The notes beneath the pieces were generated by a model. That model made no database searches. It saw only the letters and a list, made by a program, of their open reading frames with translations, and was not told the origin of the DNA. A stretch of 29,220 nt of DNA, taken from Chara braunii. Lineage: Eukaryota; Streptophyta; Charophyceae; Charales; Characeae. Of the stretch, positions 1 through 10,255 are shown in pieces. The stretch is taken from contig BFEA01000334.1 in NCBI GenBank assembly GCA_003427395.1, forward strand, positions 1,113,737 to 1,142,956. The letters are read 5' to 3'. Both the position numbers and the translations under genes were made by a program. Position 1 is the stretch's first letter; every line of letters begins with the position of its first letter.

Positions 1-1
1 A

Positions 2-3
<2 letters not shown>

Positions 4-34
<31 letters not shown>
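4..34. repeat. Poly-T tract
   Basis: Thirty-one consecutive T near the window edge. On the minus strand this is a poly-A run and could be the tail of a retrotransposed sequence lying beyond the window. Nothing recognisable follows it at 35-333. Confidence 0.9.
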
Positions 35-35
<1 letters not shown>

Positions 36-333
36 AAAGACATACTCCAATCTATTCGTGGGGAGCAGCACGTGCTGGGAATCGGGCCCAATTTATGAAC
101 AAATTGAGGTACCGAGGCCATTACCCGGTTTCGGCTTGAGAGTATCCTCCAAAATCATGAACAAACTACAGAAAATCGGGATAGATGATGAGAAAATTAC
201 GAAATTTTTTTTACGATCGCTAAACACCTCCTGAAATCCACCGCAATTCTCTGAACACTCAAGTATCTAAGGGATTTCCAACAGATCATAACAAAGTTCA
301 CCAAAATTGACTTATTCTCTGACAAACTCATCC

Positions 334-553
334 AGGCCTCATGCCCCCTATTCGCTAGGTTACAAAGCAACGCGACTCACTCCAGCTCCGACCACTGTCG
401 TCCTGTGTTAGCAACCACCAGTTGTCCCTTAGGATGCCCCCGCATAGCATCCCCAGATTTCTCTACAAGGCCTCATGCCCTCACCTTCGGCAAGTCACAG
501 GGCATCACCTCGGCCCCGACCAACGTCGTTCTAGCATCGAACAACCACGGATC
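334..553. repeat. Diverged tandem duplication, period about 134 bp
   Basis: Two units start with AGGCCTCATGCCC at 334 and 468. Both continue through a similar stretch that includes CTCCGACCACTGTCGT in unit 1 and CCCCGACCAACGTCGT in unit 2, then CAACCAC. No open frame survives in both units, so coding origin is not supported. The stretch 554-735 shows nothing recognisable. Confidence 0.6.
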
Positions 554-735
554 CTGAATATAACAGTTTAATTCCAGTGCAGCTTTGTACAAACCATCAG
601 CAGCCCCTTAGAGTCATGAGAGATTCTTCAAACTACTAGGAATAACAAGGGTGCTTGTTTTGAAAATTTCAAAAAGAATCAGAAAGAGTCTCAACCAACT
701 ACAAGAGAAGGATATAGAAATTCCCCCGTTTTCCC

Positions 736-1465
736 TCATCCCCCTGCCCGACCGTTGCCTCCACCGAAAAGGACCGCCCCTGATCACGAACACTCCTTAT
801 CGACCCCAACTTGGGACAGACCCATTTCCCCCCCTTACTCCCACAAAGGCATACAGTTCCCACCCAAAGTATGCCTTTGCCAACCCCTTGCCCTTATCTG
901 CCACCACTGGGATATAATGCTGACCCATACAACTCCCCCAGCCCCAGAATAGAGCATCCCCCAAAATTTGCCCCGTCTCCCTTCAGGGCAATCACTGCAC
1001 CTCCCTCCTTGTGAAGCCCCTGCAGAGTAGAGTTCTCGCCTTTAAAACCAACTCATCCCCCCACCTGAAGTAATTCGTATACGCTTGAGAGGAGAATCAA
1101 AATTCTGGATGTTGCTATGGATTATTTATTCCCCCTCCCCTCCATCTCCCCCTGTCCCTCCGTTGCCTCCACCGAAAAGGACTGTCCTTATCACAAGCTC
1201 TCCTATCAGCTCCAAATTGTGACATACCTGCTTTCTCCCCCTACTTCCACTAAGGCATCCAGTTTCACCCAAAATATGCCTCAGCCAACCCCTCACCCCT
1301 ATCTGCATCCGTTGGGATATTATGTCAGCCCATACATCTCTCCCAACCCCAGAATAGAACATCCCCCAAAAATTTGCCCCCACTCCCTCCAAGGCATTTC
1401 ACCCCCCACCTTATGAAGCCCCTGCGGAGAAGAGTTCTCCTCCTTAAAACCCCAGCCCCCCACCC
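736..1465. repeat. Tandem duplication, period 408 bp, proline-rich when translated
   Basis: Two copies (about 736-1062 and 1144-1465) share blocks such as CCGTTGCCTCCACCGAAAAG (752 and 1160), the AGAATAGA-CATCCCCCAAAA region and the AGAGTTCTC-CCTT-AAAACC end. In plus translation both copies carry the peptide PRIEHPPK and end at a stop in the same relative place, the second inside a 99-codon ORF (1117-1416). The rest of the frame is not kept between copies. This could be a duplicated exon of a proline-rich protein or a repeat whose C-rich composition merely looks coding. No family was recognised. Confidence 0.65.
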
Positions 1466-1810
1466 GCACAAAAATAATTCATTAGTGCGTCCAACGGGGA
1501 ATCGGATATTAATAGTGGAGAGAAGAAAAAACGAGCCTCAGGAGTTTTATGAAATTATGATGAAGAAAGGTAGATGAGATTTTTTTATTTTTTTTTACTG
1601 ATGACGATGAATGGTATCCTGAAAATGATGATGCTGAGGATGATGTTGATGACCAGGTCACCTGTTGATGTGAAGGGCAAACAAGGCCTTGAAGAACAGC
1701 ATCTAATGATGACAAAATGATGATGATGATAGTAATGATGAAAATGAAGACAGAATGATGATGTTGATCATACTAAAGAGCAGTACCAACAGCGCCTTAT
1801 GATTACAAAT

Positions 1811-1868
<58 letters not shown>

Positions 1869-1919
1869 AATGATGATGATGATGATGTCGATGATGATGT
1901 CGATGATGATGATGATGTC

Positions 1920-1960
<41 letters not shown>

Positions 1961-1969
1961 CGATGACGC
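1811..1969. repeat. GAT trinucleotide microsatellite
   Basis: About 160 bp of (GAT)n with a few interruptions such as GATAAT and repeated GTCGAT. The surrounding 1590-2060 is also rich in GATGAT, so the array seems to have grown from a longer acidic-looking segment. Plus translation gives poly-Asp and minus translation poly-His; neither should be called a gene. Confidence 0.95.
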
Positions 1970-2144
1970 GCAACGCCCTGTGATGACAAAAGGATGATGA
2001 TGGTGCTAATGATGAGCACCTTTGATGATAACCTAATGATGATGATGATAAGGGTGAACCTTTGATAATATTTCTCCTTATATTTGAAAGGGTTCTACAA
2101 GCATTCGTATTAACCTCATTTCCTTGGCTAACCCCATTTCCTCC

Positions 2145-2306
2145 TTTTTTTTTTTTTTTAATTCACTCCCCTTATTCAAAAGAAGGATCTTTTTGAAGAA
2201 TCTTTCACCTACCAAGGGGGTTGCTGAAATGATTTTTATGCAAGCAATCTTCCATTTTATAACAGCGCTAAAAAAATTTACCCATCTTTTTTTTTTTTTT
2301 TTTTTT
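2145..2306. repeat. Two T homopolymers
   Basis: T15 at 2145-2159 and T20 at 2287-2306 bracket about 130 bp of unremarkable sequence. Similar paired ORFs appear on both strands only because of the homopolymers. The stretch 2307-2700 shows no recognised feature apart from higher AT content. Confidence 0.85.
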
Positions 2307-2700
2307 AATACTAACCCAATAATGTCATTTATTCTCACAATGCTCCTTTTCACACAGCCCTTCGAAGGGGCGGTATAACTAGGGATAGTCTAACTACTTT
2401 GACTATTTTTAGATAATTATCGCTACATTATCTTATCTCAACTTATAAATTCTATCTTATCAAACATTCTACTGTCATAATATATCATATTGTATACGTT
2501 TTCTTACTTTGATTGTGGGTCATCTACAGTATTTCAAGAGATTTACCAAGCAAGAGGCAACATTTGTCTTAATGCTACGTTGCTCAAATGTCGGGAACAT
2601 CTAATAGTCTGTGGGTCCAAGACGAGTTTATGTATCAATATTAGTGAAAGTATGTCAGTTGTGTGGCCGACTCTAAGAAAACAAAATCTCCCCTTGATCT

Positions 2701-2930
2701 CACTGGACCGATGGATTCTCATACAACTTCATAGATCACCTAACTCTCTCATGCTTTATTCTTCGACCCATAACAACCATATATTTCTCATGGACAGACA
2801 AGGGACTATGTGAGGATGCCCATAATATAGCATAAGTAAAAACGCCTATATTGCCACATTACTAATAGCCAAAGGTCTTCCCAATAATGATGTGTGCTTC
2901 ATTCCAAATGGGGAAAAAAAATCACAGTTA
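2701..2930 (-). pseudogene. Possible distal part of LINE ORF2 relic
   Basis: One minus-strand frame reads, from high to low coordinate, NEAHIIIGKTFGY, two stops, CGNIGVFTYAILWASS, then HSPLSVHEKYMVVMGRRIKH and, after another stop, SMKLYENPS. Order and spacing resemble the segment downstream of the RT active site in plant L1 elements (around the YLG and W..K.LS.AGR positions), but few residues match strictly. It lies 3' of, and on the same strand as, the RT relic at 3434-4132, though in a different frame. A plus-strand ORF over the same bases (2490-2813) looks like the shadow. Uncertain call. Confidence 0.3.
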
Positions 2931-3430
2931 GATATGCGCATGATTGATAATCATTTGTTGACCTACAACAAGAAGTTACCTTGACCCTCGATATTATAGT
3001 TGTTCATTACAATGGAATCACTTGATCATTGACTATTGTGTTCGGCTCACCCCCGGATGGTTGGTCCACCAACCTAAGGTTTAACTACCCCAACTAATAC
3101 TCAAACATGAGAGTTAATAAAACTTATTTTTCAATTTTTTTATTTTCTCCTTGTAGACCTAAGACGCACCAACCAACACGAAAAGAAATCGTAGTGGGAT
3201 AATCTCCTTTTATATATAGGATACCACGATATAAGATTTTTTTTATTAGCACTCAAATTAATTATCATTCTTGAAAATATTAAGAGATGGGAAGCAAAAT
3301 GATTCTTTTATCTAATTAGTTTTTACAAGTTTATTTCCAAATTCAAAACAACATTGATTTAGACTATCGTTGAGACATTCCAATGTAAGATCAATACTCA
3401 TTTTCTAAATTATTTGCCTATATGTTTTTT
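2931..3430. other. AT-rich stretch between relic segments
   Basis: No ORF, RNA gene or repeat recognised. If the flanking minus-strand segments belong to one LINE, this is where the RT active site (F/YADD) should lie; I could not find it in any minus frame. Confidence 0.4.
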
Positions 3431-3433
3431 TTA

Positions 3434-4132
3434 ACCACTATCAAGGAACTTACAACTAATGTGATTATAAAATTTCTCAAAGTGAATGAATACAAGTGTT
3501 GCATTTATTGTATTGTAGCTTATTACATGGAACACTTCGTTGATTAAAAGGATGTTGTATTGTATACTTCATCCCTGCACTAACTCAATTGATTAAGGTG
3601 AATCACAAATTTGATAATCCCTTTCAATATGTTTATCAAATTTTAGAAAATATAATATAGATTATTGTATGGAGAGTAATTGACCGTCAATTTTAACACT
3701 CATTTTGTCGTTTATGTTGTAAAGCAGCAAAGGGATTCCTTGTCCCACTAATTTCCCCAAATGATTTTGTTCCTAAAACGATGCAAAAATTTCCAACGAG
3801 TCTCTAGAGAGATAGTCCCATAATGTTTTGTAAAACTCTTGGGGAACATAATCAATCCCCAGGGACCTTTTTTCTTGGTTTGTTAGTCAATTAGAGAAAA
3901 ATTCTTATTTTGCAAGTAGTCATTGATCGTTCATCCGTCCTAAATTTCTCTAAAGAGGTAAGAAATTCCTTATCGTTTTTTTTTCTCTCTCTATGTCTCG
4001 GCTTATAACTATTTTTATGCATTGTGGCAATGTAACCATTAGGGGTATTGTGAAATCCTTGGGGGCCCTGAATCCATCAATCACCAATAGTTCAGACTCA
4101 ATTTTGATTCCCCCAAAGAATATGGAGGACAT
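3434..4132 (-). pseudogene. LINE (L1-type) reverse transcriptase relic
   Basis: A minus-strand relic of a LINE ORF2. The best part (3434-3889) is one frame with several stops. It reads LGIDYVPQEFYKTLWDYL (the RT entry motif, usually pGpDGlp-EFYk-W), GQGIPLLLYN, NILLINEVFHVI, and FIHFEKFYNHISCKFL, which matches motif A (D-EKAYD-W-FL) with the catalytic Asp replaced by His. The same frame is open upstream at 3950-4132 and again at 4412-4576, as expected for an ORF2 N-terminal part, but I recognise no endonuclease motif there. The enzyme would have copied LINE RNA at a nicked target; this copy is dead. It is far more decayed and more AT-rich than the plus-strand LINE at 10-18 kb, so it is an older, separate insertion. 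Confidence 0.6.
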
Positions 4133-6341
4133 TGTACCATCTTGTTTTAATTAAATTCATCTCTTATTCTTCCTCCTCATCATCTATAGTCTTCAATCAC
4201 CTTCAATTGTGACACAGATAATTTCCTCATACATAATATGTATATCTTAATATAAATCATATTTCTGCAGTACTAATTACTAAAGTTTAGTAGTAAGTTT
4301 TATTTCCCCTTACTATATTTGGCAACTCTTATGATTCAAGTTGTGAATATTTTGCACTTACATGCATGAAAAATAAATCATTGTTAAACTATATAACATA
4401 GTAATCAAACCTCAGATGAAATCTTCTTTTGAAAGTTTAAGTTTCTTCCACATATAATCTGAAGCATTGGATAACAAATAAGGATGTATGAACACATAAT
4501 AACCCTTCCCTTTGACTTTTTTATATGATCCCCCACATGGTCCAAATAATAGAATAGTCGTTAATTGAAATGCCCTCTATAGTTCATCTGATAGAATAAT
4601 CAAACTAATCTTTGACGTATATGTACATCAATTATCAGTTTATCGTAAGCCCAAACGAATTTTTTTTGTTAAATTGATTTTCAATAATGAATCAAATACG
4701 CCCAAGGTAATCCCAAACTCTACAATTATCGTCTCATTCTCTCTCAACACATCGGTTGATATGTAATAGCATATAACTTATCTGAATCCTCATTTCAGGT
4801 CATGTTGAAGTTTCTTATCAAGATCAAACATATACTGGTCAACACTTAGGTCTAAATATATACAAAAATATTATGTACATAAACAGATCATTTGGATCAT
4901 AAAGACATAAGATACTCACTATAGATATCTCGAACAGTATCAAGATAAATACCCACCTTCTATGGATCTATCATTGACCATACCAAAAAATCTAGCACAG
5001 ACCCAAAGGGACATGTATTGATACCTCAACATTTTTATTTTTTATTGGCTATGCACTAAAGAGGAAAAATAAGCTATAAGTATGATGTTTTTTCAAAAAG
5101 TATATCCACACTTGCATCAAGTGAGTCCCTACCACACACACCAATTTGGTTACTATTTATGCCAAATTCCTTCAATTTTGGTTGAAATTCCTTCAAGTTG
5201 TTATATCTCAAAACTTGGGTTCATGACTTGTCGTTCTGAATTTTTGACTCACATGAACTATCAAAGTAGCCCCGGGCTATAAGAACATGATCGCACAAAT
5301 CCATTTTTTTTGCTACCTCCTCCTCAAATGTAACTTTTGGGTGGAATGCCTCACATCTAGAGTCATAGACTTGTTATCCCCCTTATAAATACATGATCAT
5401 ACCAGTTGACACGTTGTAACCTTCTTTCGGATACTGCAATATATATATTTGATTTTGATGCTCTACATGACACTGAGAATGAAACATACTCCCAGGCTAT
5501 ACCCTTTCTTATTACTACACTCGTTGTGCAACTCCATTAATTATTTTCATCATTTTTATTTATGAATTTCTTATAGCTCAGGGTTTAATGGTCACTCTGT
5601 CGTTCGCAAAGCTACCCCACAAGTCCCCCTTCAGTTGTCGATGACGAATCACACACCTAACTCTCAAGACTATAATCAATCATTCGCCATAAGGTTTTTT
5701 CGAATGGATCATTCTCAACTTTACTCGTAGACAAGTGTTCAAGACATTTAAGATATGTGCGCAAGTATTCATACTTTTGACAAATATAACACCACAATCT
5801 ATTTTTATGTGTCATACATATCCTATTATCCCTTCCTTCTACCGTTTAGTGAAAATGTGATTTATAAGGCTAGGTCAATGACAGAGATAATAAAGTTTTA
5901 AAATTATGACATCATCCGCCTATGTTATTAAATCAAAGAGGAAATGAATAAAATTCGCCTTTTATGTCAGCGGACCAGCGGTCAATATTCATTATGAGAT
6001 ACCTGAATTTCTATTGAAATATGTCAAAATTCGGGCCAATAAAAAATTATAATTATTCTCCCTTAATCTGAAGTTTTATTGAAAATTCACTAAGAGATTC
6101 TTACCAAAGATCTAATGCATTGCATGTTAGTTTTTCAGAACTTTTTCCCAACAATTAATTTTATTCGCAATGAATTCACACACGCACGAGACAATAAATA
6201 AATCAGATAATTCCAATTGCATCTACTTCAAGAATTTTGTGAGAAGTTCAACTACAATATTCATCTCTTAAATATGTATGAAAATATCGAACCATAACAA
6301 TAACGCTTTGCACACAATATAATGAAACATCTCCTTTCACT
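4133..6341. other. AT-rich region without recognised genes
   Basis: All frames are broken by frequent stops. The one stretch worth naming is a 54-codon open run on the minus strand at 4412-4576 containing KGYYVFIHPYLLSNASDYMW; it is in phase with the LINE relic below it but matches no family I know. A 66-codon plus ORF at 5082 has no recognisable motif. No tRNA, inverted repeat of note or long simple repeat was seen. Confidence 0.5.
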
Positions 6342-6821
6342 ACCGTCTTCACCCGAAAATAACGCTCGGGCGTTGTGTACGAATATAACGCCCGCCGGAC
6401 GTTATATTCAGTAAATTTATGGTAACTTTTGTGAGGCCTCAAAATTCCGAAAAAAAAAATAAAAAAACTTTAAAAAAATATATGTTGTCCAAGATTGGAA
6501 TGCGACCAACTTTTGGCTGAGGGTCACTTCAGAATTCCTTATAAACTCGAAAATAAAAAATAAAAATAAAAACTAAAGTCAAAATATACCCATTGGAAGT
6601 CAAAACTTTATTCAACCCTCTTCAAAAGCCATGTATAACCCCTTCCCCGTCTTTTAAAACCCATGTATATGACCTTTTCAATGCACTCTAATCATGAAAC
6701 ATTCGAATATAATGTTCGGGTGTTCTATTCGAATATAACGCACAGAAGTTAAAACGAAAATCTCATTTTTTCAGGATAAGTTAAATATAACGCTCGGACG
6801 TTATTTTCAAGTGAAGACGGT
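6342..6821. repeat. Cluster of short GC-rich palindromes with inverted arms
   Basis: The block is bounded by imperfect inverted arms of 29 bp (6342-6370 and 6793-6821), both containing ACCGTCTTCAC followed by a GAAAATAACG-type segment, with about 24 of 29 positions matching. Inside, a palindromic motif close to ATAACGYYCGGRCGTTAT recurs at 6359-6376, 6381-6409 (perfect GAATATAACG/CGTTATATTC arms around a 9-nt loop), 6710-6727 (degenerate) and 6787-6804. ATTCGAATATAA occurs twice in tandem at 6701 and 6728. The motifs are GC-rich islands in AT-rich DNA. It may be a non-autonomous foldback or MITE-like element; no target-site duplication was found. Confidence 0.6.
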
Positions 6822-7889
6822 AACCACTTTCCGTTTTTTTTAACGTACTCATAGGAGTTGGAAAAACTTTATGCATCAAAATTTCAAATAATCAAGACAT
6901 GTAAATCTAATGCACGCAATGGATCGCATAGTGCACTGAAGTTTCAATTTAGAAATATACAGTCATAAAAGAGTTTTTTCTCCGCCTATTCATAGTACAT
7001 ATTACACAAATGATGTGAAGAACATGCAATTGGCAAACTAGTAGGAGCTTCAATGTCATAATTTGAATGGTGAATAAACCTTCGTAGAGAATGTGACTTT
7101 CTTAATCTTCGATTTCAAGTACATTTCGCCTACTACCCCTAAAAGATTATGAACACAACAAGTTTAAACATACATGAAAAATACGCTTTTAGTGCTCGAG
7201 GGAAAAAAAATGCAAGTCATCTCTTGAGTCGTTGATCAAACTACAACAATTTTACAAAATAGTTATATTTAAATAAGAAGTGAAATGAATAAGCGGATGG
7301 ATACAAAAGATGAAGCAGTCACTTCATTATTTTTCCATGTTTGTCGCGAAGATAATGTCAACGATCTTATTAAGTACGATTCTGGTTAACTTACCAACAA
7401 ATCATTTCATATCTAAATGTGAAACGAAGTACATAATAATCGTCATATTAACACTTTTGTTATGTGACAGCATGCTCAACTGCTATATAGTTGAAGCGAT
7501 TAAGGATGATGATAAACTTGAGATACATTTTTAATTTTTATCCCTTTCGATGCTTTAAAGTTATTTCCTTGAAAATTCAATTTAAGAAGTAAGTATCAAT
7601 GATGTTACGAAAACAGTTAAAAAAAGGAATAAAAGACACTACAATGGTAGGAGATTGATTGTCAATGAAGTTATATGAAACTGACTTCTAAGAGTTATGC
7701 ATATAACTAGAAAACGAAAAATATTCCTACCCAAACTCTTTTTTTTTTCATAAGAAAAAAAATGTTATACATCGAGTAAACATTTATTTGCACGATCTTG
7801 TCATTGTTCATGAATAACTCTATATTGCTCTCTTATGTGCCTTAATCCCAATGATTTTTACACCATCCTAAAAATTGGGACATTGCTCA
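6822..7889. other. AT-rich region without recognised genes
   Basis: No recognised repeat or RNA. A 74-codon ORF at 7310-7534 with a hydrophobic run is the only notable open frame; it has no family resemblance and is probably chance. Confidence 0.4.
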
Positions 7890-7945
7890 ACATACAAAGC
7901 ATGACACACTTCCGCCTTGGGATCAGCAAATGATTGAACTTCAAG
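7890..7945 (-). repeat. Partial copy of the gag-downstream segment
   Basis: These 56 bp match 9141-9196 in the same orientation with 3 mismatches. The better-placed copy lies just downstream of the minus-strand gag knuckle, so this is probably a second fragment of the same retroelement. Confidence 0.75.
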
Positions 7946-8245
7946 GGACATTATCTCATATAGAAGAACTAGCACAATTTCAGGTTCCCTAACCACTCAA
8001 GTGAGACTCGTCCAGAAGAGGAGATGAAAGAGAACTAATAGTTTTGTTTCTGAAAATCACCATACCACAGAGTAAGGGTCATTGGCAAACACACTCTTAT
8101 GACAAGAACATTGGAGAGAGTTAAGAGAAGCAAGCAACTCATGCTAGCGGCATCTAAGAGTTTAGGGTTTAAATAAATATTCGGGTACATGTATTCCAAG
8201 AGAGAGAATGATGTATGTTATAAGAGTGCATGAGTTGCTTTCGGA
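7946..8245. other. No recognised feature
   Basis: AT-rich, no family match. A single AGAGTTTAGGGTTTAAAT stretch near 8158 contains a telo-box-like TTTAGGG but is too short to interpret. Confidence 0.4.
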
Positions 8246-8409
8246 CAATACAAAAGAGAGGACGTCAAGGAGAGTAACAAATTTGTGCTCTGCTTGTATT
8301 CGGTAACTATGCTTAAGCATAATGTGTCAATAACAAAAGAGGCGATGTTAAAGAGAGCAACACATTTGTGCCCTGAGTGTATGCGGTAACGGTGCATGAG
8401 CACGTTGCA
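8246..8409. repeat. Imperfect tandem duplication, period about 82 bp
   Basis: Copy 1 starts CAATACAAAAGAGAGGACGT at 8246 and copy 2 CAATAACAAAAGAGGCGATG at 8328. Both continue through AGAGAG/C-AACA, TTTGTGC-CTG, a CGGTAAC and a GCAT/TAAGCA-like end. The sequence just before copy 1 (TGCATGAGTTGC) resembles the end of copy 2, suggesting a third, decayed unit. The stretch 8410-8940 shows nothing recognised. Confidence 0.7.
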
Positions 8410-8940
8410 GGAAAGAAGCAAATAAGAGGAGAAGTGCAGTCGTGGACAGTTGATTCGCCAACACGTACCATAGCTAGCAACACTAAGCAAGAAGACGGGA
8501 TGCCACTAGGTTCGGGTGATCAGACAAAACTTCAAGCATATCAATATTAGAGAGCGACTATACTTACCTGGTGATGGTCGAGGAACACTCCAATGGTCAA
8601 ACTCTTCAGCATTATCTGGCAAGCGAGTTGCGACCAGATCGAGTGTGAGAGACAGTAGTCATGTGTGTAGGTAAAGTGAGAGAGTAATATAGGCGAATAC
8701 ATATTGTTCTTGTATTGGTTATTAGAGGTGGGAAGTGTGATTTTCGTTATCAATGGTCTTCAACGTTCAATGAGATCTCATTTTTTGCGCTCTCGACTTT
8801 TATAATTATGCTTTCAAGACGGCTAACACATGTTTGGTCTGCTATAAGTCTTTTGGATTTCTGAATTTTTGTGTTCTCATTGGTTGGTTTCTTGCAAAAT
8901 AAAAATTCATTCAAAAACAATAAACCTATGGAAAACAGTA

Positions 8941-9022
8941 AGGCAATAAAGAATTTCTTTCATACTTGCAACACACCTTAAGAGGCAATAAAGGATTTAT
9001 TTCATACTTGCAACACACCTTA
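8941..9022. repeat. Tandem duplication of 42 bp
   Basis: Two units (8941-8982 and 8983-9022) share AGGCAATAAAG-ATTT-TTTC and CATACTTGCAACACACCTTA with very few differences. The unit is a multiple of three, so minus-strand frames repeat a CCKYE-type peptide. Confidence 0.85.
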
Positions 9023-9140
9023 TGACATGATGCAACTAAGAGCTCGACAAATGACAACAATGACAAACTTTGGTCGAAGCATAAGAGGAACGATGTTGTA
9101 GAGGAAAACAACCCACCCTCTGCTTTTACACAAAGGCTCG

Positions 9141-9196
9141 ACATACAAAGCATGACACATTTCAGCCTTGGGATCAGCAAATGATTGGACTTCAAG
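9141..9196 (-). repeat. Duplicated segment next to gag pseudogene
   Basis: Upstream member of the pair with 7890-7945 (53 of 56 positions identical). It follows the gag zinc knuckle at 9292-9333 on the minus strand by about 100 bp. It may be the gag/protease junction region of the element, though no protease motif is visible. Confidence 0.7.
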
Positions 9197-9258
9197 CGAG
9201 GACTGCTGATTTGCATAAGATTCCGTCTCCCTTGTCGTAGAGAATGTCGAAGTCAACT

Positions 9259-10214
9259 CTACGCCCGTTTCTGGTTTCCTTGCAGCCTATAACATTCTTG
9301 TACTTTATGGTTTGGTTTCTGGCAATGCAGACATACCCCTTTCTTGAGCACAACCCTCCAAAAATTGCAGTGATCCGGAGGTCAACCCATTGTTTAGTGG
9401 TTGCATCCTCCGATTTCGCTGGGATTTTGACTCCCTTGGGAAGTTGGACACAGTTCTTCCTTGAATTCCGGTTTGGTCCCTTTACGTTGGCAGACTTTCC
9501 AAAGGCATTTAATTTTTCCTCTTCATTATTCACGTCAGAGTCATGGGCTGAAGAGTAGGTCATGTCAAGGTCCTGTTCTTGGTCGTCATCAAGAGTGGGG
9601 TCGTCTGCATATGCCTCCTCATCGGCCTCCAACAAGTCATGCACAACAAAACGGTTGCTGCCTCTGAACCGCCTGACGCCAATAGGCTTTTTGCTGTCTG
9701 TTGTGGTAATGAGGTATAGTGCCTCAAGGCTGACCACATCCTGCATGAGGGAATGTCAGTCAGTGTAACCAATAAGCTTTTTGCCTAGGCGATGCATGTA
9801 GGTGGTGGGAACCGTGCCTTTCACTACATCCAAGCATGATTGTGCAGTCCTTTCCAGTCCGGGTGTCGCAAAAAGTTTGATGACAAACAACTGCAGATTA
9901 TGCATGGTGTCCGTCCACTTGCTGCGCTTGAGATCATCCAGTCTCTTTCTTGTTCTTGCAGCAGCGTATGGATCCTTGAACTGTTTGATCAGGATCTCCT
10001 TAAGTGTGGTTATTGGTGTGGCTTTAAGCCACTTCATCAGATTAATCTTGGTGTACCCGGCCTGTATAGCTTGGAATTCTAAGAAGCCTCATACGAGGGG
10101 CTCGACGTTGGTCCCCATGATCAAGGTCTGGCTCACCGGTTGAGTTCCCGGCACCTCGAAGTAAGCTCTCATGGATCTGATCCAGGACTCAATGCCTTCC
10201 TTGCCGTAAAGGCA
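9259..10214 (-). pseudogene. gag: Retrotransposon gag pseudogene with CCHC knuckle
   Basis: Minus-strand remnant of an LTR-retrotransposon Gag, the capsid/nucleocapsid protein that packages element RNA. From 10214 downward one frame reads GKEGIESWIRSMRAYFEV, KWLKATPITTLKEILIKQF, DPYAAARTRKRLDDLK and YMHRLGKKL, the layout of the Retrotrans_gag family. Two in-frame TGA codons interrupt it (10089-10091, probably from CGA; 9756-9758, probably from TGG). An acidic linker follows (about 9700-9560). After a frameshift near the A5 run at about 9360 comes CLHCQKPNHKVQEC (9292-9333), an exact C-X2-C-X4-H-X4-C knuckle, and a stop at 9259-9261. The N-terminal part is missing: similarity ends at about 10214, where the plus-strand LINE starts. 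No pol could be followed downstream. Ty3/gypsy type is likelier than copia, but not proven. Confidence 0.75.
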
Positions 10215-10255
10215 CTGTTCTAGGGGAAGGGACTGGGGACTCGTCCGCTCAAGGG

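Noticed and set aside
1768-2019. Minus-strand His-rich 83-codon ORF
   Set aside because: Pure product of the GAT microsatellite; no non-repetitive sequence of its own.
2490-2813. Plus-strand 107-codon ORF
   Set aside because: Lies opposite the possible LINE relic, has no recognisable motif and no start context; probably a shadow.
6342-6821. Possible CRISPR-like array from the repeated palindromes
   Set aside because: Repeats are unequal in length and spacing, the sequence is eukaryotic and there are no cas genes.
7310-7534. 74-codon ORF with a hydrophobic segment
   Set aside because: Hydrophobic runs arise readily in AT-rich DNA; no family match and no neighbouring gene context.
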